Positions 35,367 to 46,505 are shown, counted from the first letter of the stretch. The stretch is DNA of 64,000 nt from Brachypodium distachyon (GCF_000005505.3 NC_016133.3:45597237-45661236); one strand, 5' to 3'. Notes: a model not told the origin generated them from the letters alone. A program made the numbers and translations.

Positions 35367-36060
35367 CAAGTGTCTTGAGATAGCAACCATTCAGCTAAAA
35401 GGGATACGCAGATGCACTAACTAAATTTGTATGGAAGTGATAAATATTGCCCTTGTCATGTTTAAACTCCAGAATTAATCATGTAATCGCCTAATATTCC
35501 AGCACACTTATCTCCAGTGGGTCATGTCATCTCAGTCGACGACAACTGACCGAGTCAGGGTGTACATGCATTGATGCATTTCTTCACCAAGCGAAACGTC
35601 ACGCTGTGTGATGTTTGCAGAAGAGTTAAATTTTGTTTAAATTTTGAATGCAGCTCATTTTGTGTTAAAGTTTCAACGGAATATCAATTTTATTGTTTTG
35701 CCCGATCTTCACATGGCTGGATGCTAATCATGTCTGGAGCAACCCACGTGCGCGATCGGAAGTACATCTCGTCGTCACCCACCAGACCGCCATGTCCTCC
35801 CTCCATGCATGACCCTAGCTTAGCTAGCCGTTCGCTGTAGCCAAAAGCTTTGCTGCAATGTCAAGACATGGGACGAAGCCCGTATATGCAACGGTAAGCC
35901 TGATCACATGAACGCTGGACGACTGCTCGATCTCATCCCCTGGTCTGGCACTCTGGCACATGTTTGGCCCTCTTCCCACGCGACAACCCCTCCCTCCGCA
36001 CTCATGCCCCTGTCTCGACGCCATGCTGGGCTGCATGCTAGAAACCTTATCCAATTTAAT
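35367..36060. other. Upstream flank of the TPD1-like gene
   Basis: No gene or repeat is recognised. Apparent frames on both strands lack motifs. Confidence 0.4.
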
Positions 36061-36068
36061 CAATCCAT

Positions 36069-36077
36069 ACATATATA
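36069..36077 (+). promoter_or_regulatory. TATA box of the TPD1-like gene
   Basis: CATATATAC lies about 85 bp before the ATG at 36158, which would give a leader of some 50-60 bases. Confidence 0.55.
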
Positions 36078-36157
36078 CCACCACCAATAAGGCACAAACA
36101 ACCTCGCAAGCCACAAACAAACCAACGACATTAGCTGCAAGCCGAGACTTCGTCTTC

Positions 36158-36633
36158 ATGGCGAAACAAGCCATCTTCGTGCACCTCATCGTCACACTAC
36201 TGCTGCTACTCTGCCCCGCGAGCCAAGGTAACACAACACTCAAAATCTTGCCGCGCGTCGTTAACATCGACAACATTGACATTGGCAGCAATATGCAGGC
36301 GAGGATCTGGGAGATGCTGCAGCAGGGGCGCCGTGCGGGGCGGCGGAGCTGGTAGTGAGGCAGTGGGCGACGGGGCGGGTGGTGGAGGGGAAGCCGGAGT
36401 ACGCGGTGGAGGTGAGGAACCGGTGCCGGTGCGCGCAGTCCATGGTGCTGCTCCGCTGCTACGGCCTCAGCAGCGTCGAGGCCGTCGACCCGCTGGCCAT
36501 CCGCCCGCTCGACGCCGAGCGCTGCGTGCTCCGCGGCGGCCGAAGGATCCCCGCCGGCGCGCCCGTGCGGTTCAAGTACGCCTGGATGACGCCCTTCGAC
36601 TTCCCGCTCCTCAGCTCACAGGCCCACTGCTAG
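36158..36633 (+). CDS. TPD1-like small secreted cysteine-rich protein
   Basis: Two exons, 36158-36227 and 36299-36633, join in frame (GT-AG, acceptor TATGCAG) to give 134 residues. Exon 1 encodes a signal peptide (MAKQAIFVHLIVTLLLLLCP, then ASQG). The mature part has six Cys: APCGAAEL, NRCRCAQSM, LLRCYG, ERCVL and the final HC. The C-terminal half, with VEVRNRCRCAQ, SVEAVDPLAIRPLDAERC and VRFKYAWMTPFDFPLLSSQ, fits the TAPETUM DETERMINANT 1 homologue family. Members are secreted ligands; the best studied act with a leucine-rich receptor kinase in anther cell fate. The protein is short, as in TPD1-like paralogues. Exon 2 is very GC-rich, as often in grass genes. The exact role is not inferable. 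Confidence 0.85.
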
Positions 36634-37065
36634 CGCTTAATCAAGAGGATCAAGAGGTGGCAGCAGATGCTACGAATCGGACGAAAGGTGAGCCTGCCGC
36701 CTGACTGAGAGGTGCAGAGTTGCAATATCGGGCGAGTTTGTGATGAGTTGTGAGAAAACTTTGTCGAGGAATGGATGCAGAAGCTAGCACTTGTTACTAG
36801 ATGGGCCAGCGCGCTCCGCTCCGCTGCGCCGTTGTTTGTGGGATCAAATCAAATATAGACAATTTAAATTTATATATCTGTACAAAAGAAAATCGTCAAG
36901 CAACTTTGTTTTCCTTTAATAGCATACCCATTTCGTTGCAGAGGACTTACATGAAGCACCGCGGGAGGAGCAGAATGAAGCATGGAACCACTATTACATA
37001 CTCTGTGTTTTCCTACCGAACTGGGCTATAAAACATGGGCTGCAACATTCCCTTTCGATCGATCT
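36634..37065. other. Downstream flank of the TPD1-like gene
   Basis: No gene is supported. It probably contains the 3' UTR. Confidence 0.4.
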
Positions 37066-37284
37066 TCAAGATATCCGAAAGATAGCATTGCGACATTGCG
37101 ACATGAGCTTCTTGGATTCAGCAATAACAATGAACCAGGTTTGTCTAATTGGAGATCTTGGATAGCAATAATCAATTTCAAACTTGAAGGGTTGATTCAC
37201 ATGCGGCGTGGCTAAACGCAAGCCTTCTTTGCAGGCAATGGCTTCATCTTCAGCGTCATCGGCACAAAAGATGGACAATACCAA
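37066..37284 (-). pseudogene. RNase H-like (RVT_3 type) remnant
   Basis: The minus-strand frame reads CADDAEDEAIACKEGLRLAT, which matches the helix of plant LINE-linked RNase H-like domains (AEAxALxxGLxLA). The rest (ESKKLMSQC) is weak. No reverse transcriptase is nearby. It is probably a non-LTR retroelement or captured domain remnant. Confidence 0.4.
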
Positions 37285-38480
37285 ACTTCAATTTGGGTCT
37301 GTACATTGCGTAATGAGTTAAGTATGAACTGATGACAAAATTTAGCATATAGAAAACAAATGACAACTAAAGATATAATGAATCGACAGATGAAAGCCGA
37401 ACTGTGAGTAGCAAATAATGGTCATAGTGAAACCCTATTGTCAAAATGCATTATCGCCCTTTGAGTCCATTCTAGATTACATCTGATAAGGCCACATCCA
37501 AAATGAGAGATGACAGTGAAAAGAAAATAAAACTAATAAAAGTGTTCCCAACATAAACATTAAAAATCCACAACATGCTGTTTTCTATTTATTTATGTAA
37601 CAACAAATTTTGCTAGTAAAGATATATAGCATAAATCTATGGTTTCAGCTCAAGTATAAATCAAGTATACACTGTGCGCCAAAGGGAGTTTGTAGGGATA
37701 TCTTGTCTAACTAAAATTCTTATGGACTGCTTAATTACACAAACAGAGAGGTAAGAATAGAATAACTTTTTAGTTGCATCAAAGAAAGAAAGGGACAAAC
37801 CTGATTACCAACATAACATAGGAGTAGGACCTTTCAGAAATGACGCATCTGCATGAAGATTAATAATTGTGTGAAAGCTGCCCAATCTGTACTAAAACTT
37901 AAGAGAAATTAGAAACTGATTTCATGGCCAGGATAACAACCATGACCTCTCCATTCCCACTCCAAACCACAGATGTATAAGAAAAGAAACGGTAATATTG
38001 CTTCACTTCCACATTTATTTTCTGCTTGCTTGAGACATTTTGCCGGCCCCTTTAACACAAATCTGATGTGAAAATCAATAAAACAACAATCTTGCATAAG
38101 ACTTATTAAAAGCAATCGTTGTTTTTATGATTAAACTCGTAGCACTCAGACATGAATTTCTTCCAACTGCAGCATATTCTGCCCAAATGTAAGACCAGAA
38201 GGTGGGTGCACAATTTTACTTATGTCATCCTCACAGATGGTGCATATTAGGAATGGAGAATAAAGCAATTAAAATGTCTATTCGAAATTATCAGAAAAAA
38301 GACTCTCATTTCTGCATCTTCAATGTCACAATGTATAGTCTACATTCGACCTCTATACACTCTGGAATCCACACTCTAGTCACAGTTAGCAAGGAGGAGG
38401 GAGAAAGGGAAAATAATCTTGTTTCTTGGCTTGCAGCAAGTTCTTCCCAGTCCATTACCTGGAACAAATCTCGGTTCAAA
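37285..38480. other. AT-rich intergenic DNA
   Basis: No gene, RNA or repeat is recognised. Confidence 0.4.
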
Positions 38481-39425
38481 TACCAGGGCAAACAAGGGGA
38501 AGGAGATCGGCCATCCAACAGCCACGCGTCCAGCCGCCATCTCCTCGTTGCCAGGTCGTCGCTAGTCCAGCCGCCGTCTCCTCATAGTCAGGGCGCGTGA
38601 GTCTAACCACCGAGCACCTCATCTGCGGCCGCGCGAGTCCAACCGCCGAGCGCCTCATCTCTGCCGGTTAAGCCACACCTGCAGAACAAACAAGAAACCA
38701 AGGGCCACAACACCAAGCACACACGCACATCAACCTTCCAGACCAACAACAGCACAGACACCGAATTGAACAGCAAGCAATCAAGCAACTCCTAACAAAC
38801 AAAACCCTAGAAAAAAATAGACAGGCCACCACCGACAGAACAACGCAACGGGCTCACCGAAAGAAGAAATCACATGAAGAAAACCAGACCATCCAACGGA
38901 GAGCCCAATGATCCAGCGACAGAGCAGGACCTGCGCAGAGAAGACAACACAATCAAAACAAAAAATTAGGCGTCCATCCAGCAAGAACACACCAGCCCAA
39001 ACAAAAAGGAAAAAACCAGAGGTTTCGACGAACCTGGAACCGCGAAGAAATCCCCGACGAACAGACCACCAGCGCATCCACCTCCACCACGAACAACCGA
39101 CCGGACGCGGCGCCATAACAGCAGAACTCAACGGCGCCTCCACCCCGACGAATCCCCACCGCCGCCAAGAGGAAAAGGCCGGAGATGGCGCAGCACCAGC
39201 AAACACCCGGCGAGAACCTCCCGACTGAACCGCTCGGTCCGCACCCCACCCAATCGCCCGGGCATGAAGCTTCGCAAAGACACCCGAAGGACGGACAAAA
39301 AGGCCACCAGGCACGAACGGCCCACATACGCGACGGCCCACGAAAGCCCACATAGAACAGAACGAGGAAAGATTAAAAGGCGACATGGCCGATCGGGACA
39401 ACGGGGGACTTCTTCGCCCTTTCAT
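38481..39425 (-). other. Strand-asymmetric, leader-like block
   Basis: The plus strand is very poor in T, so the minus strand is G/T rich and almost free of stops (an open frame of 214 residues at 39425-38781, with others overlapping). The minus strand shows site II-like TGGGCC motifs near 39320, then splice-like signals (TTCTCTGCGCAG, TTGTTCTGCAG). It may be the 5' leader with introns of a lost or non-coding gene, or of a LINE. The frames themselves are low in information and not called as genes. Confidence 0.3.
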
Positions 39426-40064
39426 AGGGGTAAAGATTAGTAATTGCTATAAATCGATCACTTGTACACCTTCCTTGCATCTGAATCTGCTTCCAACAAA
39501 ACAATTGTACAAAGTATGATGCCTCCAACAGCAGATCTGTCACGTTCACTTATCGCTAAACATCTGGGTCGAGGAGCCAATTTGGTTCCGACAATATGCA
39601 ATGAACACGGGACGTCTGGGTCGAGGAGCCGCGTTGTGGTCCGCAGGTTACCATCCTTCTAAGCCGGACGAAGTGTGGGACACCTCTTTGGACTGCTAAT
39701 CAGGGGCGTGGATTACAAACCAAACGGTGTTAGGCAGATGACCCCGGTACGATACAAGGCGATTACTAGCCTTTCCTCCTGATTACATGATCACGATTAT
39801 TTTCAAAGATTACGATTCAAATTTCCCAGAAAATTTGAAAATAAAATCATAAAAAAGATGGGCTTTCATTGAGGACCATATATCATCTTCTTTAGCCTCT
39901 CCTCAAAGTACCGAAGCAACACTGTGAATACATGACTTATCTTCACCCGAGTAAGATCCTCCCAAAGATATTCAGCATTCCCCTCGCTTCCATGTGCATC
40001 CGGTAAGGAACTCTAGATCAAGCAGACCCTGTTTATTTCTCCGTCATACTATAGAATAATGTAC
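39426..40064. other. Intergenic DNA
   Basis: Nothing recognised. TCTGGGTCGAGGAGCC occurs twice (about 39563 and 39618), a short local repeat. Confidence 0.4.
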
Positions 40065-40176
40065 TCGCTCCGGCCGGAATTACTTGCCGAAATATTACAT
40101 GTATCTAGACGTCTTTTACACATAGATACATTCGTATTTGAGCAAATTTGAGACAAGCAATACCGGTCGGAGGGAG
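40065..40176. mobile_element. Stowaway-type MITE
   Basis: It starts CTCGCTCCGGCCGGAATTAC and ends CCGGTCGGAGGGAG, with TA at both sides (40063-40064, 40177-40178). Its core (ACATGTATCTAGACGTCTTT) matches the MITE at 49397-49508. Confidence 0.85.
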
Positions 40177-40178
40177 TA

Positions 40179-40520
40179 ATATTGATGGGTCTTAGAGTGA
40201 TCTGTTGGTAACCTATCATCGGTGGTGACTAAGCCATGTTATACCGACCCGACAGGTGGTGACAAATCATCGTCGACGGGACTGGCAAGAAAGATCCATC
40301 AGAGGTGACTTCTCCAATGCAGGAGCATTCCACAGGAGTCAACTTTGACGAGGCTTTGGCCCAGGCCCATTCGGTGGTGATGATTTTAAAGTCGATTTAA
40401 AAATCACCACGACGGGTTTACATGACGATTTGTTTGTGGTAACTTTTACGTTGAGCATAGAAATTGTCCGCACTCATGGGCTAGGTCGTCTTGGCCCGTC
40501 AGTGGTAACCTGCAGCTCGA
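40179..40520. repeat. CACTA-like subterminal repeat region
   Basis: Short motifs of the form CGGTGGTGAC recur in both orientations (ATCGGTGGTGACTAAG, ACAGGTGGTGACAAATC, TTCGGTGGTGATG, AATCACCACGACGGG, CGTCAGTGGTAACC). Such clusters are typical near the ends of CACTA transposons. No CACTA terminus or transposase is seen, so this is only a remnant. Confidence 0.4.
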
Positions 40521-40903
40521 ACTGCCAAAATTCCGGCATTATTCTACACTTTACATAATTTTCCTTGCATACACATTCATAATATCTATCCATACATGTT
40601 ACACTACATTCGATCATGACATGCGTAAAACATTTCGATGTACAAAAAGTTATATTTCCATTGATGACAAGTTATGTATTCCCACGTTTCTTAAATTAGG
40701 TTGTATATTGTTTTCTTTGACCAAACTTTTGACCAAGGATTACTTCATGAAACGTGTGACTTACATGATACATATCATAACTAAGCAGGTACTTTTGAAA
40801 CAAAATTCAATGATATCAACTTTATTCCACAATGTGTGTGTCAAAGGCTATGTCAAAGAAAATAATGTACACCTACCCTAGTTTAAGGAACGAAGGTACT
40901 ATG

Positions 40904-41018
40904 TGATGCAGCACAAAGACTGTGGAGGAACAACTCCACCTTGCTGCTACAATATAGATAGCACAAATGTTGAAAGAACCACTTCAACGTGCTGCTCTAG
41001 ATATCGCTCTAGGAAATA
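40904..41018 (-). repeat. Truncated left (3') LTR
   Basis: It matches the first 115 bp of the right LTR (TGATGCAGCACAAAG to GATATCGCTCTAGG), then jumps into integrase-end sequence (minus-strand FQVGDKVMVYLQKS). Confidence 0.85.
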
Positions 41019-41130
41019 GGACTGATTTTTGGAGGTATACCATGACCTTATCACCAACTTGGAATGATTTTAGCCTTCGTTTGCAATCAGCCAATTGTTT
41101 GTACTTCTAATTTTGTGCCTCTAAGACACT

Positions 41131-41820
41131 TTAAATTTCTTCAAATAATTCAGTGTAGTTATCAACAAAGGACAATGCTGATTTTGAGTTCCCCTTCGTT
41201 GGTAGCTTCACCAGATCCACCACATGTGTTGGAACTTTAGTGTAGGCAATAGAAAAAGGACTCTTTCCGGTTGATCTATGCTTGGAGTTGTTATATGAGA
41301 ATTCAGCAAGTGATAAAGCCAAATCCAATTGTCCCTTCCTATCTCCACAAATGCTATAGACCAGATTACCCAAAAACTTGTTCACCACTTCCGTCTGACC
41401 ATCTGTTTGTGGATGGGCTGTACTAGAAAATTTTAACTCGGTGTTGAATTGCTTCCACAAAGTTAGCCAAAAGGCAGCAAGAAACTTGCTATCACGGTCT
41501 GAGACGATGGACCTTGGAACTCCATGAAGCCTGACCACTTCTTGAAAGAATAGATTTGCCACATGATGAGCATCAGTTGTCTTGCGACACGGAATGAAAT
41601 GGGCCATTTTAGAGAACCTGTCCACAACCACAAATACCGCATCGTTCCCGCGTCTTGTTCTTGGTAAACCCAAGACAAAGTCCATAGAGATATCCTCCCA
41701 CGGGGCATCAGGGCAGGCAAGGGCATGTATAACCCTGTGTTTTGGACTTGACCCTTGAAGGTTTGACATATGGGGCACCGCTGAACAAACTTGCCTGCAT
41801 CTCTTTTTAGTTGTGGCCAA
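41131..41820 (-). pseudogene. Integrase of the chromovirus-like element
   Basis: The core domain is complete: [20 protein letters not shown] (Asp), [15 protein letters not shown] (Asp) and [20 protein letters not shown] (Glu). The zinc-finger half (CSAVPHMSN) is shifted relative to pol near 41810. A stop at 41131 is followed by decayed C-terminal sequence, and the rest is deleted at 41018. Confidence 0.9.
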
Positions 41821-43921
41821 AAGTATCGAGCCTCCAGGTTAGCGATAGTTTTTCACGTCCAACATGACCACTGAGATCACTTGAATGGGGTTCTCTGATT
41901 AACTTGTCACGTAGAGAACTTCTTGGGATGCACAAACGATCATTCTTGAAGAGATAGCCATCTTGTACCAAATAAGCATCATCTAATGGCTGTCCTCTCA
42001 GGGGTTTTACCCAAACATGGCCAAAGTCTTCGTCCTCTTCGTACAACTCTTTTATTTGATCCATGCCTGGAAGTTCAGCCTCGAAGGAAGTCAAAAGGCA
42101 TGCACGCCGACTCAAAGCATCGGCTACTTTGTTGGTTGTTCCAGACTTATGCACAATGAGGTAGTTAAACCTTTCCAGGTATGCTGCCCATCTTGCTAAC
42201 ATGCGATCCACATGCTTTTGATTTCTAAAATGCTTCAAGGATTGATGGTCAGTGAAAACAATGAATTCCTTAGGCAACAAATAGACTTTCCGAGTCTTTA
42301 AAGCCCTGAAAATAGCATACAATTCTTGCTGATAGGTACTCGACTTCTGTCTTGCCTCGCTTAGCTTCTCACTAAAGAAAGCAATGGGTTTTCGTTCTTG
42401 AGATAGAACTGCACCAATGCCTACTCCACTTGCATCGCACTCTAACTCAAAAGTCTTAGTAAAATCAGGTAGTGCCAAGATAGGAGCTTGTGAGAGCTTT
42501 GCCTTTATCTCTTTGAAACTAGCTTCAGCAGATTCATTCCACTGAAACTTTCCTTTCTTTAGGCATTCAGTGATCGGTGCCATGATGGTACTGAAATTTT
42601 TCACAAACTGCCTGTAGAAAGTTGCAAGACCATGAAAACTTCTTACTTCTGAGATAGTCTTGTGAGTTGGCCATTCTCTGACTGCTTCAACTTTAGAGTC
42701 ATCAACATGAATGCCCTCACTTGTTATGACAAACCCCAAGAAAAAAAGTCGTGTTTGAAGGAAAACACATTTCTTCAAGTTGACATAGAGTTCATTTTCC
42801 TTAAGTACCCATAGCACCTTGCGAATGTGATCCAAGTGTTCATCTTCATCCTTGTTGTATATGAGGATGTCATCAAAATAAACCACAACAAAGTGGGATA
42901 AGAAGGGTCGAAGTACCTGGTTCATCAAGTGCATAAAGGTACTTGGTGCATTTAAAAGTCCAAATGGCATGACCAACCACTCAAACAACTCTTCCTTTGT
43001 CTTGAAAGCTGTTTTCCATTCATCCCCGGGTCTAATGCGAATTTGATGATATCCACTCTTTAAGTCTAGCTTTGTGAACACTCTTGCACCACTAAGTTGA
43101 TCTAACATATCATCCAAACGGGGAATAGGAAATCTATACCGTATGGTGATTTTGTTGATCGCTCTACTATCCGTACACATGCGCCAAGATTCATCCTTCT
43201 TTGGCGTGATCAAAGCTAGCACGGCGCATGGACTAATACTCTCTCGAATGTGCCCTTTCTGCAGCAATTCCTCCACCTTTTCCTTTAATATATCATGCTC
43301 TTTTGGGCTCATCCGGTAGTGTGGACGATTAGGAAGACTTGCTCCCGGAATTAAGTCAATTCGATGTTGAATTCCTCTCATGGGTGGTAGGCCTTGTGGT
43401 TCTCCAAGTATGCGTTGAAACTCAGCTAGTACGCCATGTACCTTTGCTGGAATTTCAACCACCGGTTTCTCTTCACCTTTAACAATAAGTGCAGCACACA
43501 TATTTGCCTCCTTCAAGTCTTCCGTAAACTCATTAGAGGTGTGGGAAATGGTTAACATATTTTTCCCCTCCTCCTTAGAGGTATTACCATTTGATAGGTT
43601 AGGTAGGATGATGATCTTTCTCTTGTTCCAAGTGAAAGAGTAAGAATTTTCCTTCCCTTTGTGTGTAGTATCCACATCAAACTGCCAAGGTCTCCCAAGA
43701 ACAACATGGCTGGCATCCATATCGACAACATCACATAACACATTTGAGCGGTAGTACTTTCCCAAAGAGAGTGGCAAGTTGCATTGTTTGGTGACCCTCA
43801 TATTCACCCCTTTCTTGATCCATCCGATGGTGTAGGGATTTGGGTGATCATGTGTCTCAAGCTTTAAATGGTTCACCAAATTCTGTGAGATAAGATTCTC
43901 ACAACTGCAACTATATATCAA
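41807..43921 (-). pseudogene. Protease, reverse transcriptase and RNase H of the chromovirus-like element
   Basis: The 704-residue frame opens with the late protease part ([34 protein letters not shown]). The RT follows with [35 protein letters not shown], the catalytic [14 protein letters not shown] and [16 protein letters not shown] motifs. RNase H has [18 protein letters not shown] and [10 protein letters not shown], then VADALSRR. The protease active site is destroyed: after VID the gag frame meets a stop, and about 4 extra bases shift it against SCENL near 43915. Confidence 0.9.
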
Positions 43922-44022
43922 TCACTAATTTGCATACCTCGCCATTCATCGTGCATTTGCTCTCAAATATTTTCTTCCACTGTGTGTTGTCGGCCTGTGC
44001 GTTGAGCACAAGAGACGTTGAA

Positions 44023-45087
44023 TCACGCATACCACCTCTCTTCACCCTCTTCTTCACAAACACCTTGCCCTTCAACATCTTCAGATTCATATTCCTCGTC
44101 ATCTTCGTCATCACGGATTGTTGTGTTGACGAATTTCCTCAATGGGCAGTTGCTAGATACATGTCCCTCTTCCCCACATTTATAGCATTTTACCACAGGC
44201 TTTGCCCTACTCTTGCCTCCAACTTGCTTCGGGGTAGGTTGCTTTGCCTTTGGTTGGGTGTTCTTCTCTTCCACTCTATGCGAGTAACTCCAAGACAGGC
44301 CTTCCGTATGTGAATATGGAGCCTTACTTGCCTTTCTTGTCTTCACCAACCTCTCGGCCTTTAAGGCTAGAGCTTGTGCTTGGTCAATGGACCAAACCTG
44401 TTGCATCATCAAACGATCCTTTATAGTGTCACTGAGACCGTTGATGTATCTTGCAACTTGTTGATCTTCAGTTTCAGCAAGGTTGCACCTCACTTGTAGC
44501 CTTAGAAACTCTTCGTTGTATTCTGAAACGGTTCTATTTCCTTGAACACAATTCTGGAACTGAATAAATAGGATCTGATCATAATCAGCAGTCAAAAATC
44601 TCCCTTTCAAAAGATTCTTCATTTGTCTCCAAGATCTCACACGAGGTTCTCCTCTTAGTTTGTGGTCTTCTTGAAGGCGATGCCACCATGCACCAGCTCC
44701 TCCTTTTAGCTTGTATGCGACCAAAGAAACTTTACAATCTTCTGGAATATTCATGACCACAAAGAAAGTCTCCACTTCATAAAACCAATCAAGGCACCCT
44801 TCAATATCGACATTTCCATTGAAATTGGGGATTTCAGCTTTCACCTTGTGTGCATCTCTCGCATTTGTAGCATTGGTTACTCTCGGATATGCATAGAGGT
44901 CAGGTTCTTCAAGGCCCTCATCAGACTCTTCACCTTCAGAAGTTTCATCATAAGTTGGGCCTCCTTGAAGTACACTGATGTGCATGTCGTTGTGGTACTT
45001 GGGTTCGAAGATGAGCTTCCTTCCTTCGCCACCGAAGATCTCCTTCCTCCTTAGATGTATCTTATTTATGGGTAGCAGGAGGAACAC
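44023..45087 (-). pseudogene. Gag of the chromovirus-like element
   Basis: The frame contains FNGNVDIEGCLDWFYEVETF and VSLVAYKLKGGAGAWWHRLQ, then QYIN-type SDTIKDRLMMQQ and a zinc knuckle CYKCGEEGHVSSNC near residue 310. It ends in an acidic tail. Its first codons overlap the region close to the primer-binding site, so the true start is uncertain. The downstream frame (protease) is offset. Confidence 0.85.
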
Positions 45088-45250
45088 CTTTCCTTATCAT
45101 CTCAACCAACTAATCGAATCTCCGGTTAAGATTCTCACGTAACGCTTGGATTTGTTGTTCTGCAGCATCTACTCTCTTTCTCAAATCCTCCATTGCTTGC
45201 TGTAGCTCCCTCTCAATGAGGAAACCAGCAACTAGAACGGATCAGCACGG

Positions 45251-45262
45251 CTCTGATACCAC
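45251..45262 (-). promoter_or_regulatory. Primer-binding site (initiator tRNA-Met)
   Basis: On the minus strand TGGTATCAGAGC lies one or two bases inside the 5' LTR. It is complementary to the 3' end of plant initiator tRNA-Met. Confidence 0.85.
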
Positions 45263-45263
45263 C

Positions 45264-45750
45264 TGATGCAGCACAAAGTTGTGGAGGAACAACTCCACCT
45301 TGCTACTACAATATAGACATCACAAATGTTGAAGGAACCACTTCAACGTGCTGCGCTAGATATCGCTCTAGGGGCGGGAAACCGCCAAGAGTTTAATCCA
45401 AACTCTTAACACACAAGATCTAATCCAAGATTTAAGACAAAAAACATAAAGTGCTCTTTATTGATAAGTATTGGTTCATAGTCTCCCCAAGATAGAGGTG
45501 TGGACCTCTATTTATAAGTCTCAAGAGTTTGCACTACTTATCTCTACTTATAACTATAAACTTCTAGGGAACACTACTCAAAGTTAGGAAAATATCCTAG
45601 TTACAACTTATAGTAGAACACTCTAGAAACTAACACAACACCTATGACTAAAAGACAAGTTACTTAGAATATAATAAAAGTGTGTAGAGGCCTCGAGACA
45701 TCTGATTTCTACTTTTATTTTATTTTGTTTTTCTCTACTGTCCCTCATCA
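45264..45750 (-). repeat. Complete right (5') LTR
   Basis: 487 bp with TGATG...CATCA termini. An A/T-rich stretch near 45450-45510 holds TATAAATAGAGG on the minus strand, a likely LTR promoter TATA box. Confidence 0.85.
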
Positions 45751-45824
45751 CTATGTAACGCAAGTTATACCATGAGACGAAATAGAAATTAACTATAACC
45801 TAACATTTTGTACAACCTAGCTAA

Positions 45825-45953
45825 TTAAGTCGAGGGCTTTGTCGCCAATGATTGATCCTTCGTTGCAGGTGATTTCCCCTTAGTCGGTGATGATTGCTCC
45901 TTTTTTTTGACCGCTGGTGATGCTTGCTCTTTCATCAGAGAGGGCGCCGCCAT
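45825..45953 (-). CDS. Small Lys/Ser-rich ORF, unrecognised
   Basis: On the minus strand an ATG in a plant-like context (ATGGCGGCG) opens 42 codons: MAAPSLMKEQASPAVKKKEQ, then SSPTKGKSPATKDQSLATKP, ST and stop. The repeated K-x-x-S-P pattern looks non-random. It sits 75 bp from the target duplication of the chromovirus-like element. It may be a short gene, a first exon cut off by that insertion, or part of a CACTA-type element (nearby GGTGATGATTGC repeats). No family match. Confidence 0.25.
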   Translation of the reverse strand: MAAPSLMKEQASPAVKKKEQSSPTKGKSPATKDQSLATKPST

Positions 45954-46108
45954 CTACACATCATGCATATTTAATCCGCCATAAAAGGTACCAAAAGGCC
46001 GGAACACGTCATAGTCGAGCCAATCATATCTCTAATACTGTGATGTTCTTTCCATTTTTTTTCATGGCAGTACTGTACCGCTGTTGCTGTGAACCTGCAA
46101 AAATTGTA

Positions 46109-46341
46109 CTTCCTCTGTCCCATAAGTGATTCAAATTTGTCTAAATATGAACATATCTATATACTAAAATATGTTTAGATACATTTAATATTTCGACACC
46201 TAATATGTACTCCTTCTGATTTTAAGTTCTTGATTCAAATTTGTCCAAATATGAATGTATTCATTCTTAAAAAAATGTCTAAATACATATAATATTTCGA
46301 CAAAATTTAGAATAGGAGGGAGTAACATGGGGCGGAGGGAG
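46109..46341. mobile_element. Nested Stowaway-type MITEs
   Basis: The outer ends are CTTCCTCTGTCCCATAAG and GGGGCGGAGGGAG with TA flanks (46107-46108, 46342-46343). A second element, CTCCTTCTGATTTTAAG to AATAGGAGGGAG, occupies 46210-46322 with TA flanks and carries its own copy of ATTCAAATTTGTC. One MITE appears inserted into the end of another, about 270 bp upstream of the polymerase ATG. Confidence 0.75.
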
Positions 46342-46429
46342 TAATGGGCCGAATCCCCCCTGGAACGAAAATGTTTTGGGCGAGGTTTCCGAATTAAAAT
46401 GCGATACAACATACAAGGTCCTAAAATGC

Positions 46430-46505
46430 GATGGGCCACGACCCACGAGTGGGTTAGCACAAGGCGCGGGAAAACACCCCGCCTCCTCAGACTTGGCGCC
46501 CATTT
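46430..46505 (+). promoter_or_regulatory. Polymerase epsilon promoter with E2F-like and site II motifs
   Basis: GGCGCGGGAAAA (46463-46474; its complement is TTTTCCCGCGCC) is a strong E2F site. TTGGCGCC at 46493-46500 is a second E2F-like site, and TGGGCC at 46432-46437 is a site II element. This fits S-phase expression of a replication gene; E2F control of plant replication genes is established, and the assignment here is by sequence and position. Confidence 0.7.

Larger units (their letters stand above)
40904..45750 (-). mobile_element. Chromovirus-like Ty3/gypsy element with target duplication CTATG
   Basis: This compact element lies on the minus strand. The right LTR (45264-45750, 487 bp) runs TGATGCAGC...CCTCATCA. 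The left LTR is cut to 115 bp (40904-41018) and joins the pol end directly through a deletion. CTATG flanks both outer ends (40899-40903, 45751-45755). The minus-strand TGGTATCAGAGCC at 45250-45262 is a primer-binding site for initiator tRNA-Met. Size, order (gag, protease, RT, RNase H, integrase) and short LTRs suggest a Reina-like chromovirus. It is inserted next to a MITE-like AAGGAACGAAGGTA end. Confidence 0.9.

Noticed and set aside
41463..41726. Alternative minus-strand frames in the integrase region
   Set aside because: They are out-of-frame shadows of the integrase core domain.
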